Shown: positions 1-10,989 of the stretch, in pieces | Layout of the letters: every line of letters starts with the position of its first letter | How positions within the stretch are numbered: position 1 is the stretch's first letter | NCBI GenBank assembly: GCA_039619475.1 | Contig: CM077116.1 | Coordinates: 369,548,294 to 369,612,293, forward strand | From: Icerya purchasi | Lineage: Eukaryota > Arthropoda > Insecta > Hemiptera > Monophlebidae | DNA length: 64,000 nucleotides | Direction of reading: 5' to 3' | Notes under the pieces: generated by a model | What the model was told of the DNA's origin: nothing | The model's input: the letters and a program-made list of their open reading frames with translations, nothing else | Database searches by the model: none | Program-made: the position numbers and the translations under genes

Positions 1-1168
1 GAGTGGAGCAACCTGTTGTCAGAACAAACGACTTGACTTAGGTCTATAAAGTCAAACACCGACCCATAGTGGCCGCCGTTCTCCCTACCTCACATAGGGA
101 TTTCTCGATTCTGTCGAGACTGCGCCTGGGGCATACTGCACTGTCACACAACTACGTCTTTAAAGGAGTACTTCCCCGACAGTAAGTTGACAAGCATACA
201 TACATACACACAACAGTAGCATAAACAACCAATCGTAGCGATCATTTAATAAACCAGGTACTCTCTGCTTTGGCCAAGTGACCATGCGCTTGTACATTTA
301 TTTATTTTATCTTGGCAAAAGTATTCTTATATACTATTAGACTCGAACTTTGTCATACTTTAGCGTTTATGCCGTGACACAATTAATTACTGTTACAGCG
401 TCATCAGGTGACATAAAGAGTACCACAACTAGCTGGTTGGTATAAGTTTTAACGGTCGTTCCAAGGAGCGACGTAGAGCAACAACAAATAGCGAAATTAT
501 ATTGCAACGATGCACGGTTGGCTGTAAGATTTAGACTATTTTAGACAGTCGTTTGTAATTTGTCTGCATATGAAAATTTACTCGTTGTATTTTTCTGTTT
601 CTTTTTTGCTTATATTTTATTCTCCCTAGTACGATATAATCTTAGGTAAAACAATTTAAAATTATTTGCGAACTGGGCCAAGTAAAAGTTTTGAAGTGTA
701 ATTCCATTTTTTCTGTCTTAGACAAGTACCAAATCAAATCAAATCAAATCATATATTTGGAATATGTACAACGGTAATTATATATACTAAGTAATAATTG
801 GGGGGAAAAACCATAATCTGCCACTGATATATACATACATACATGTATATAAACAAACTCGGCCATTTTTATATTCACATTTCTGTTTATTGGCTATCAT
901 TTGTCGTGAACCTCAATTTATAAATAACAACTGTATTCTCCTTTTATATCTTTCATCGGTGATTACAAAAATCCTATTAATTAGTTAAGCAAGCAGATCT
1001 TGTAAAAATAATTCTGCACAAATGACAAATTTTTAACTGCTCAGTTTTCAAATTCTGCATAATGTTGTAGCTCCCGACAAATCTTCGTGATTTTTTAAAA
1101 TAATGGAAAATATTAATTAGTTCACTGATTTCTAATTTTTATTTGTTCATGATAAGAGTGTTAATACA
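1..1168. other. AT-rich non-coding stretch, nothing recognised
   Basis: The first ~180 bases are less AT-rich than the rest but match no family I know. CATA/TACA tetranucleotide runs occur near 197-215 and 830-845. A (AAATC)n pentamer run at 731-750 belongs to a motif repeated elsewhere in the window. No open frame of note. Confidence 0.5.
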
Positions 1169-1170
1169 TA

Positions 1171-1219
<49 letters not shown>

Positions 1220-1230
1220 TATTATTATTG
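1169..1230. repeat. (ATT)n microsatellite
   Basis: An interrupted run of ATT/TTA triplets, about 15-20 units, followed by TTATTGTTTCATTTTATT repeats. It lies beyond the 3' side of the minus-strand LINE fragment and may be the remains of that element's tail, but that is only inference. Confidence 0.85.
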
Positions 1231-1380
1231 TTTCATTTTGTTATTATTGTTTCATTTTATTCTCGGAATGATCTTTCCGGTATTTATTACAGTTTGTGAT
1301 AATAATCAAGTCAGTGCTGCTTAATTGTTATTATTCTAATCTATATTATTTCGTTCTTATTATTTTTACTGTTTTATTGG

Positions 1381-2612
1381 TTTAGGAATTTTCGGACCAT
1401 GTTACATGTATTCAGAATAGCCGCTTTTTGTGCTTTCGTGTGTGCGTATTTTGAAATCTGAAGAATGTTTAATCCTTCTACGAAGGAGTTCATAGTTATT
1501 CCTGTATTTCTTCTATGGTAGTATGTCGAGCATTTTATTTATTATTTGAATATTTAGGTATGTATACTTATTTTCATGCCGGTTTGGAAGACTCTCTCTT
1601 CTAGTGGGATTTGTTCCATTCGATTTTATTATATAGGTTTCTAAAGTTTCTTGTAGCTTTCCTTCTATGCTACTGATCTCTTCTACTGCTATTATTATTC
1701 TTTGATCTGTTGGTTTATCATCTGTTAATTTCATTTCGTTCGTTGATTTATTATTTGCTTTTAAAATTTGGTGTTTATCTTTTTCATTTAGCTTAGTTAA
1801 CTGTTTTGATACATTTTCTTTTATTGTTTTTCTTTCCAGAACTGTTAACCGGTTATTGTTTATAATAAATCATTTTTGATCTGCCAATCTTTGTTCGGTG
1901 ACATTTAAATATTCTGGATATTTTTCTTGAAACATTTTTAGAAGTTGTTCCCGATTTAACGGGATTATCTTTCTATTTTTGTAATGTGATAGTAGCACCA
2001 CATGACGTGATTATTCATTTCTTTCGTCCATGTCATGCGTTGCCTAGGTTTCCCTGCTTTAGTGGTTACCGACTGATTTGTTGGTAAAACATCTTTTGCA
2101 GGTTCTCTTATATTGCATGAATTTTCGTTGTTTGGATACCGAGCTTCACGAAGGCGATATCTAGTACTTTTATTTTGGTTTGAATTTTTACCTTCACTCA
2201 TATTTGTTCCCGCAAGGATTGGAAGAAAATACCAGTCCGCCGTGGCAGTGCTCCATAACACGGTATTCCTATGTACTCTGGAGGGCGGAAGGTACCCCAG
2301 AGGCTCCGTTCGCGACACCTCTGTTTCCTTAGGTGCCATGCGGCTATCGTCACGGGTCGCGTTATAACTTAGCTTAAGGATTTTTAGAGAAGAAGAATAT
2401 GGACAGAAGGAAAGGAGAACCCTTAGCCCTCGCATACACTAATAGCATTAGGGTCAGAAAAAGACAAAAGTTGGTCAAGGGAGACCAGAAAATATGAAGA
2501 AAAAGGTGCCTCACCTAAAGACTAGTTGCAGACTAGCGAATCAAGGTGAGGGGCAGCTAGGGTACCATGGGTGCGCTATACTCATACTCACTAGTTGTGA
2601 ACTCTTGAGGGA
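1381..2612 (-). pseudogene. N-terminal part of a non-LTR retrotransposon ORF (decayed)
   Basis: The minus strand reads a 156-codon open frame (2435 to 1965) ending in GKPRQRMTWTKEMNNHVMW and YYHITK. It continues after a frameshift near 1970 as LNREQLLKMFQEKYPEY and NVTEQRLADQK. An in-frame TGA follows at 1870-1872, then about 45 more readable codons lead into a 73-codon open frame down to 1513. The W-T-x-E-M-N...YY.ITK block followed by a K/R-rich NVT.QR..DQ.R-type block resembles the N-terminal, Myb-like part of insect LINE polyproteins; the clade is not fixed. No reverse transcriptase domain remains, so the copy is 3' truncated. Its 5' flank up to the (ATT)n at 2613 could be the element's leader. 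Identification is by pattern recognition only. Confidence 0.45.
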
Positions 2613-2638
2613 TTATTATTATTATTATTATTATTATT
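2613..2638. repeat. (ATT)n microsatellite
   Basis: A short ATT triplet run immediately upstream, in the element's orientation, of the minus-strand LINE fragment. It may mark the insertion edge. Confidence 0.8.
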
Positions 2639-3190
2639 GGTAGTACCTAGTTTTATTAAATACCGCTCTAAGGTGTAAATGGTTTATTAGGTCCTCTACT
2701 TTATAACTTATTACCGGATCATGCCAAAGAAAATCTTAAAATCTATAAAAAGAGACGTAAAAATGTCTAATTGATTTTGTTACAAAAAGTTCCAAAAAAG
2801 TTTGACATGCTCATCATCTACAAACTGGTATTTAATGTTGTAATTCCGGTTAAGTTTAAACGAACTTTAATGTTTTATAAACTTTATAATTCACTATTAA
2901 TTTCTCGATTTGTTATCTAAGATCAGTAATTTAGTTATCTATATAGATTTATTTTGTATACCTTATGTATGATTTTGTGAACCATTATCTTTTTTTATAA
3001 TATACTATTACGAGCTGTCCATCAAGGACATTTAGCAATATGTATGAATGAAATTAAACATAAAGGGAGGAGTACTCAATGGCACTTACCCGATTTACAC
3101 CGACCTTAAACAATCGAATTTCTTTACTTTTCTTTCCGCTACTCGCGCTATTTTGCGCATTTGTGGAATTCGTGATAATAATAATAATTT
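2639..3190. other. AT-rich stretch, nothing recognised
   Basis: No open frame or repeat beyond short AT-rich words. It ends in ATAATAATAA triplets and a TTTGATTTGATT pentamer run next to the SINE tail. Confidence 0.5.
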
Positions 3191-3191
3191 A

Positions 3192-3358
3192 TTTGATTTG
3201 ATTTATTATTATTATTAATTGTACGCGTCAACTATGGATATTAACTCAGCGCGAATGAAATTTTTAAAAGTTTCAATGTGCGACAGCGGGATTCGAATCC
3301 GGTTCTACCGGAACAAAACATCACTGCCTAACCAACCACGCCTCGGTAGCCGGCAGTG
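3192..3358 (-). repeat. tRNA-derived SINE, copy 1
   Basis: On the minus strand this begins with a tRNA-like head: an A-box-like TGGTTGGTTAGGC and a clear B box, GGATTCGAATCCC, at about 3289-3301 on the plus strand. A short body and a TTTGATTTGATT/ATT tail at 3192-3220 follow. It aligns along most of its length with a second copy at 17962-18089, including the body (plus-strand GTTTCAATGTGCGACAGC versus GTGTCAATGCGCGGTAGC). The shared body beyond the tRNA head makes it a SINE, not a tRNA gene. RNA polymerase III would be expected to transcribe an intact source copy. Confidence 0.7.
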
Positions 3359-5237
3359 TATATATTTAATTCGGGCGTGTAAACTTTTACTTTTTATTAA
3401 TTACCGCTGTATATGTAATTGTATTTAATTTTAATTAACATTAAAACGTAATTTTCACACTGGTTGTCAGACCACCATTTTGCTTCTACGATTTTTTCAC
3501 TCTCCGGTACTGATGCGCATACATTCTTTCAATCAAGTCGGCTCACTTAATTTTTATGTTCTTATTTATCTACCTCGCCCTTATCACTCTCTACAATCCG
3601 AGTTTTTGTTGGTGTTTCAAGTGGGAGCATCACTAGATAATATATCGAAATCGATATAGCTGCACAGTATAACTCTTTCCGTGTCATACATCAGCGGAAG
3701 TGTAATTTAGCGCAATAAGCGGTGGGGGGGGAGTTAGAAAAACGATAAAAAAAATGAAGGAAATAGAAATAAAGGAAGATATTGCCGGTGGCGGCCGGTT
3801 GTAGTTGAGCGAAAGCAGATAGTAGCTGTTTGGAAATTGTAATTAAACGTTGCATCGTACTTTTTCGTTGGTAGTCTTACGGTAATTCGTTCGGTCCTTT
3901 GTCCGGAGTAGTTTGGTTTATTTTATTGGCTTTCGTAAAGTCGACGAGACTATCTTACCGAAAGAGCAACATCAGCATGACCACCTATCCAGTCGACCAG
4001 ACATTATCCAGCGTTTAATTCGTCACGTGTTCTCTTTTCCCGGTCCACTAGCTTCTAATGAACTATCCGTGTTTATTTTACGGTTTTCATTAATTTTCTT
4101 GTCCTTTTCCGATTTTTTTCTTTGCTTGATGGTTTATTTGTTTATTTTTTCGTGGCCGCCGGTTATAAGGCGAATGGATAAAAATCGAAAAAAAAAATGA
4201 AATGGACGTAAAATAAAAAATATTTCGACAGTGTTTTAGAACGAAAAAAAAATAAAAATAAAAAAATAACGTCGGATAAACTATTACTGAAAAATAGAAG
4301 AAAAAAAAAGTTAATGAAAAAGGAAAAATCTATGGTTAGGCGCGATATTGAGAGAAATGAATAATCGTAACCATCCGATGTTTATCCTGCGCGAAGGGGA
4401 AAATGATAAAATTCGTTTCGCTACATTATCACTTCAAATTACAGTACATCTTGATTTACGCTTCATCTGATATTTACCTTCAAACTGGACAAAGTGCGAG
4501 TAAAAAAAAGTAAATAAAAACGTAGAAAAAGAGATGGTCTATGTATTGGATATAATGGATTCTCATAAAATCATAAGCAATGCTTACTGTAAGACTGGAA
4601 TCAGCTAATATAATTGTTAGAAGACATCATGATAATTTTGGTATGGAATGTTGGAAATTAATAAATTCAATGAACAATTAAGAGGATTATAAAAGAATTA
4701 TTCACAATTAAAAATGCACAGTCCGTCAGTAATATTTTATTATTATTTTTAGTATTATTAGATTCTTATGCACAATATATTAGGTTTGTTAATTTAAATT
4801 TTAGTTTTAATTTAATTATGATCTAACTATATATAAAATGAATATAATATAGCAAGTTTAAAAACAACTTTCTTAGTACTATTAATTTTCTCAAATCTAT
4901 TTCTTTTTTAATAAAATTTATCCCTAATTGTTATTGGTTTTTAAGTTTTCGGCATCTTTTATGATTTTTCTGTTACCTGTTTGTTTCAATTGAATTTTTT
5001 TTTCTTTAAATTTTGAATTACTTTTGTACATTTATAAGAAATTTGTTTTAGTATTAATAATTGATTGATAATAGGTGCTGCATTATTTCTGTCGAAAACT
5101 TTGGTTGATAAAGAAATGAGTTGCTTAAAAATGATGGTGCAAATTAAATACTTCGCTTTCGTTTCCATCATGGCGGTGGCTAATTTAGCCTTAAATTGAT
5201 TAGTTAATTCATAAATGAACATATACAGTGTATATTT

Positions 5238-5262
5238 GATATATATATATATATATATATAT
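5238..5262. repeat. (AT)n microsatellite
   Basis: About 12 uninterrupted AT dinucleotides. Confidence 0.9.
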
Positions 5263-5624
5263 AATTGTTATTGTTATATTCTGCATAAATTATATTTACT
5301 TTTGCAAACAATGGCCAACAGGGTTGATGTGATTACAAACATAATGTACACGATATTTGTATGTACACGTATGTATGTTTCTGTAAGTATATGTATATAT
5401 GATTTTCTTAATTAAGTGATTACAAATTTCAATCAAAACCAAGCTGGCTATTGTATCTCGCTGAAATTGATACATTGTTCTTAACCAATTTAGGTTTTCT
5501 AATAATAATGATAATTTCCACTCCTTGTGGTATTATTTTTTTACGTACTTACATATATAATAATTTGAATGTAGAAATAAATTGATTTGATTTGATTTCA
5601 CTAATATTAATATAATAATAATTA

Positions 5625-5625
5625 C

Positions 5626-5655
<30 letters not shown>
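5625..5655. repeat. (ATT)n microsatellite
   Basis: About ten ATT triplets, lying just downstream of a TTGATTTGATTTGATTT run. Confidence 0.85.
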
Positions 5656-5657
<2 letters not shown>

Positions 5658-7696
5658 TGGGTCGAAATTGGAAAATATCTAATTAAACCGATAAAAATTC
5701 TGCAGAATACATTGTTCAATATGCTACAGCCCTATAATAACTGTTTGTTTATCCCACTGTAATTCATTCGTGCACATTATTTACACTAATTTCTCGAAAA
5801 ATTTTGTAACATTGCACATTGTTGTATCATTTTTGAAATATGTATTTCATGTATTTTCTGAAATTTTGCATTGTAACGTTTCCGTGCATGTTAATAACAT
5901 GGTTTTTTGTATATTTTTAAATATTCATATTTTTTGGATTTCTCTTTTCAAAATCGCAATGTTTTATGTATATATTTTGAAAATTTATTGTTTTATTTTT
6001 TTTTATTGGTATCTTAATTATGGAATTTTATATGTGTAGTTTCAGAATTCTTTACTGTTTTTTTACTTAATATTTGTATCCTTTTCCTTTTCTTAATATT
6101 AATAATCATTATATAAAATTTATGCGATACAAATTGATGAATAATTATTTTCCTTTGATAATTATTTTTTAATATATATATATATGTATATTTAGTTTTA
6201 GCTCGTTCTGTTATATTGAAATAAACCACTGCTCGTTCATTCTATGTAAAGATAAAAATTATATAATGATTTAATTTGATTTGATTATAATTGTCATTAT
6301 TATTATAGCGTTTTCAGTTTAAAATGATTTATATCATACATTTGTTACCACCAAAAATTACGGTTTTCAATATGTCAGTTTAAACAACACGTATCTATGA
6401 ATATTATGAAATAAATAAGTCCATTGAAATTTGTATTAGTTCAGAATTTTGTTAATTAAACATTATTTAAAAAACCGTTTATTGTAGATTTAATAATTTA
6501 GATCTCATATTAAATTATTCGAGCACCGATATTTGGCTGTTTATTCTTTTTTTCTAAAAAGCCGGACTCTCAAAAAAAAAAAAAAGTGTCTTTAATTTTA
6601 TTTTTTTTTCCAAAAAATCATTACCATTTAATTTTCTCGTAATTGAACACAATAAATCAAAATGAAAAAAAGTGCTACTACGTAATTTCTGAATCAGTTA
6701 TTTTGTTTTGTTTTTAAACTTTTTAAATATTTATGTATTTAGCATCTTCTTTAAAAGTCTAAAAGTTAATTAGATGTTATTATTATTTTGCAAATATTTA
6801 GCATCTTGATTACCCAATTATTTATACGACTTAATCGCTATATCTTCATTACTTACAGCTTGCAACGCATTCGCATAATTAAATTTTATTATTTACCCGT
6901 TTTTGTTTTTTATTAAATAGATCGACCTTAATCGATCATTATTCTAATTCCTCAGGAATACTATTTTTTTTTTTATTATTGTTTTTCTAATGCTTTCTTA
7001 TAAAGAAAAAGAAAAAAAAAAAAAAAGAATACCGACTTCAAAATTTATTCTACACAATTTAATAAAAATACACCAAAAAGAAAAGAATAATTTTTTGATA
7101 AAAATAACATGTTCCAGAGTAATAACATAAGGATTTTCAGATGATTCTTAAAATTAACTTTTTTTGGAGTTGCACTAAATTAAAAGTACAACAATGTTTA
7201 GAAAGAATTTTTGTCGAATTTAACAACATAATTACTTTTCAGGGTCGCTTGTTTCCTATACGTCACGTGTTGGATGTATTAACGTGATTTCTAATTATTG
7301 TTGTAATTTGAATTTGGAACCGACTACAACAAGTGTTAATGCTATTTAAGAATTATCATAATATCCTTATATATATGTTACTACGAAAATATTTTTTACT
7401 TTTTAATGCATTTTGATTATAATTTTAGAGTAAATTTTGAAATCGGTATGTGTGTTTTTTTTAACTATTTTATTTCGTTATTTTTAATGTAAATATTGAT
7501 AATTAGGATGGACTAATTTCTAATGATGCTACCTTCCGTAAACGGTATGTTCAAATTCCATCAGTAACGAGCTTGTAAATCGCGTTTTGCGAATTTCTAA
7601 TTCATTATTTTTATTCAAATCTACATTTTCACAGAAAACCATCGTAGCAGTTTAAATGACTTTGGTTTTTAAAATTTTACATTTTTTCTGTATTCT

Positions 7697-8995
7697 AAAG
7701 ATTACCGTATGATTAGTCTGATGTCGCACGCTCTAAAAATATTTCTAAGAATAATACATACAAGAATATATAGACGGTGCGAAGAGCAAGTGGGAAATAC
7801 ACAATTCGGTTTCAAAAATGGCATGGGCACTCGTGAAGCCCTATTCGCCGTCCGTATGCTCACACAGCGCTGTCGGGATATGAATATTAATGTATACGTG
7901 TGCGCCATAGATTATCATAAAGCTTTCGATTGTGTGCAACATGGAAAATTGATGGAAATTTTAGAGGGTATCCCTATAGACAGGAAGGACTTGCGCATAA
8001 TAAGTGAATTATACTGGAAGCAAACGGCTGAGATACGAATCGAAAGCGTAACATCGGAGGATATAGAAATTAAAAAAGGAGTTCGAAAGCGATACTGACT
8101 CCTCTCCTTTTCAATTTATATTCCGAAGCAATATTCAGAGAGGCGCTTGATGAGGATGACGGGTTGATCAAGGTAAATGGAGTCACAATTAATAATATTC
8201 GATACGCAGATGACTGTCTCATTATAGCTGATAGTCAGGAGGAATTGCAAAAAATAATGAACAAACTGATAGACTATAGCAAAGCTTATGGGCTCATCAT
8301 CAACAGCTCTAAAACAAAAGTAATAGTGTTCTCTAAGAAGCCTGTATAATGAATGATAAAAGCAGATGGGACAAAACTAGAACAGGTCAAATCAATTAGA
8401 TACACCTGGGGGTACCTTTCTCGACTACAGCTGTAGCTGTAAGAAAGAAATCCGATCGCGAATAGAGCAATCGAGAGCAGTGCTCATAAAAATGAAGAAC
8501 CTGCTCAGCAGAAGGGAATTAAATCTTGGATTACGAATTAGAATTCTGCGCTGCTACGTTTTCTCGGTCTTACTGTATGGCAACGAGAGTTGGACGTTAG
8601 ATGCTTTATCAGAAAGAAGTATACAGGCCTTTGAATTATATTCGTATAGGCGTATGCTGAAAATTCCGTGGATCTTAAAAGTAACTAATAAAGAAGTCCT
8701 CAAAAGAATCAATAAACGCCCGGAATTATTACATTTGATTAAGGAAAGTAAACTACGTTATCTAGGCCACATCATGAGAAGCCAAAAATATGAGATTTTA
8801 CGTCTCATTATGGAAGGAAAGCTTTTGGGCAAAAGATCAAAAGGGCGCCCACAAAAATCGTGGACAAATGACTTTCATCGTTGGTTCCGCTGTTCACCCA
8901 TTGAAATGTTCAGATCTGCCATGTCTAGAAAAGACATTGCCGTGTTGATCGCCAACCTTCGTAACGGAGACGGCGGATGAAGAAGAAGAAGAAAG
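7697..8995 (+). pseudogene. RTE-clade-like LINE reverse transcriptase, 5' truncated and broken
   Basis: This is the reverse transcriptase and C-terminal part of a non-LTR retrotransposon. In order: DYRMISLMSHALKIF (start of the RT core), TQFGFKNGMGTREALF, the catalytic-Asp block VCAIDYHKAFDCV, PLLFNLYSEAIFREAL, the catalytic IRYADDCLIIADS (YADD at 8203-8214), IRY/LGVPFS, SVLLYGNESWTLD, YRRMLKIPW, RYLGHIMRS, and the terminal VLIANLRNGDGG with stop at 8978-8980. The YGNE.W...LGHIMR tail is typical of the insect RTE-like group. The frame is broken by at least three frameshifts (about 8090-8100, 8402-8406, 8457-8462) and by TAA and TGA at 8347-8352. The endonuclease and upstream RT blocks are absent, so it is a 5'-truncated dead copy. 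A (GAA)n tail at 8980-8993 follows the stop directly, as seen at other RTE-like 3' ends here. Confidence 0.85.
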
Positions 8996-9735
8996 ATAAT
9001 CTGTTGGCTAATTTAGGTCTGGTTATATTAAACAAAGGAACTATATAAAGAGACTATTTTTTTAACGTCATTTACTAGTAAAGCGAGAACATATAATTTC
9101 CTTTTTACTAAGGTACAGACGTAATATTTTCGTTAGTGATAAGTTTCTAAACGGGTGCTATGGACGTTTCAAATTCGTTTATGCAGATCTATATTTATCC
9201 TTTATCTTCTTTTTCTTATCGTGTCGAAATGGACCAGATTCAAATACTGTTACCTAACAATTAATCAGCTTTTTGATTTCATCGTTCGACATGCGCGATA
9301 TTTTAATTTTTTATCTTATTAAAAATTAGTTTTTACAACTTACATTTCCACGATAAATTGGTAATATTTCAAGTCAGTTGATTTTGTTCTATTATTCGAA
9401 ACTTTATTCGTTTATTTATTCCTTTATTCGCAATAATTCGAACATGTTTCGAACAGGGATTAGCTTTACTCCAACTAGGGGGGTCTCCATTTTTTCATAT
9501 TAGTCGATGCCTACTAAGTATCTGTGCTAATCGGTATTCGTGGGTGCTCACATAATACCACACCACTAAGAATCATTAAAGTCACTCTCCACATGGTCAC
9601 AAATTATGCGAGAACAAACATAAAAAAACATATGTGGCGAACATATAGCCTCCTCTTCTCGAAGTCGGTAATAAATTAGCCTTAAACAACGAAATTGAAG
9701 TTAAAACTCAAGTTATCACAATCGCCAATGCCCAT
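8996..9735. other. Unrecognised AT-rich stretch
   Basis: No gene seen. It includes a short G-run (AGGGGGGTCTCC) near 9477 and no repeat I can name. Confidence 0.4.
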
Positions 9736-9767
9736 GGAGTACGGCAGTACAAGAAGAAGAAGAAACA
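9736..9767 (+). repeat. RTE-like LINE 3' terminus with (GAA)n tail
   Basis: The plus strand reads IANAHGVRQYKKKKK, matching in kind the C-terminus of the LINE that ends at 8980 (VLIANLRNGDGG then GAA repeats). Only the last ~12 residues and the tail can be recognised; upstream sequence has diverged or belongs to something else. It is probably an extremely 5'-truncated copy or a short non-autonomous derivative. Confidence 0.4.
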
Positions 9768-10172
9768 CAAAAGTGCAATTTGCTCAGAAAATCTGTTCTT
9801 AACGATTACTTCTTTTTTTTTTAACATCTCTTTAACATTATACACCTATGTAGAAGTTATTTTAGTATTAAAACAGTTTTTTAAAATTTCGTTGTCCTCT
9901 TCATCATTTGAAATCTGCACATTTCTTTTTCGTCGATGGCTGATGACAATAGAGGACTTCGTTTGAACAGCCAAGTCGACCGACCGGTAAGCTTAATGAA
10001 TGTTCTCGCTCGATTTATGCGTGAGGCTTGACAGACTTTGTTTAGCTCAGTTTAACTAAAATCGTCTTTTTCGGCGGTATTGCGAGATCAAGTGTTCGCC
10101 AACGATCGGTGAAGGTGGTAAACAAAAGCCAGCGGGTAGAACTAAATTGTATCCATTCCGGTTCCGGTAACA

Positions 10173-10184
10173 ATGTGACTAATT
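10173..10184. repeat. Target-site duplication, 3' side of LINE copy A
   Basis: Plus-strand ATGTGACTAATT, repeated with one mismatch as ATATGACTAATT at 10978-10989. It sits directly beyond the poly(T) (poly(A) on the element strand). Its last T's overlap the poly(T), so the boundary is uncertain by a base or two. Confidence 0.7.
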
Positions 10185-10977
10185 TTTTTTTTTGGTTCGT
10201 CTGCAAGGACATTGGCCCAAGAACAAAGGAAAAGAGACGCAAGAAACTCAGATCTTTACACGACCAAAGATAGCCGATAAAAAGGAATCAAGAGCCTGGA
10301 CAACAGAAGGAGAAGGAAAGGAGAGAATGAACGAAGCACTGTATGGAGTGGGAATACCAATTTGTAAAAGAGAGGAGTAGAAAGCAGTTTGATCGGTTAC
10401 AAGAGATGAACACTCGAACATTATGTGATAGGCATCACACGTAAATTGAATATTGGGCAAGAGAGCAACGGAAAAGCAAGGAAGGAAGCAAACTGTGCCC
10501 AAAGCGCAGGCGGCAAATCGCAGATGCATGGAAGGAAAGTCAAGAAATCAGGGGAAAACGAGGAAGGGAAGGCTGAATAGATAATAAAAAGGAATCCGGG
10601 TTGGAGAAAGAGGAGACGTAAGAGTCAAACCCTAGTTTGGAATGAACAGCTGCAGGCTGAAGGGTAATATTGGAAGAAGAGAAAACGGGAAGAAACCTAC
10701 CGGAAGAGGAAGATAACCAAGCGAATGAGTCAACTAACTCATTACCCTCAATTCCCCGGCATGATATCCAAAAAAAGTCCATTTGGATCAAGTGAGAAAG
10801 GAAAAGATGATGAATCAAGGAGCGAATAAGAAGAATAACGTAATCGGTTAAGTGAGGAGAGAGGGGAGATGCGATAGTCTGCAGCACGCTTTGAGCATCC
10901 GACAGGATAAGGATATTACGAGAGACAAGAGAGGACCTGATAAAAAGAAGGGCACGCAGAATAGCGGAGGATTCCGC
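10185..10977 (-). pseudogene. RNase-H-bearing LINE, copy A: 5'-truncated insertion
   Basis: On the minus strand this is the C-terminal part of a LINE polyprotein. It starts inside the RNase H domain at AESSAILRALLFI, then gives NILILSDAQSVLQ (RNase H Asp), VILLIRSLIHH, MDFFWISCRGIEGNELVDS, a region reading ICRLRFGHSLLP, and a Cys/His block CDAYHIMFECSSL followed by LLQIGIPTPYS and FGRVKI with a stop. A short 3' UTR ends in poly(A) (poly(T) at about 10183-10193). The insert is bounded by a 12-bp target-site duplication. Several frameshifts make it a pseudogene. RLR.GH followed by a Cys/His motif is typical of RNase-H LINEs of the I/R1/LOA groups; the exact clade is not determined. It aligns well with copy C at 43.3-44.35 kb. 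Confidence 0.8.
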
Positions 10978-10989
10978 ATATGACTAATT
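10978..10989. repeat. Target-site duplication, 5' side of LINE copy A
   Basis: ATATGACTAATT, matching 10173-10184 at 11 of 12 bases. It joins directly onto the first codons of the truncated RNase H domain. Confidence 0.7.

Larger units (their letters stand above)
3359..7695. other. AT-rich filler with microsatellites, no gene
   Basis: About 4.3 kb with no recognisable coding signal; a 95-codon frame at 3913-4200 has no recognisable domain. It holds (AT)n at 5238-5262, (TTGAT)n pentamer tails at 5583-5599 and 6270-6285, (ATT)n at 5625-5654 and several A or T runs. Confidence 0.5.

Noticed and set aside
900..915. Second LTR start (TGTCGTGAACC matches the 30.39 kb LTR end)
   Set aside because: Only 11 bases match and the following sequence diverges at once; probably coincidence.
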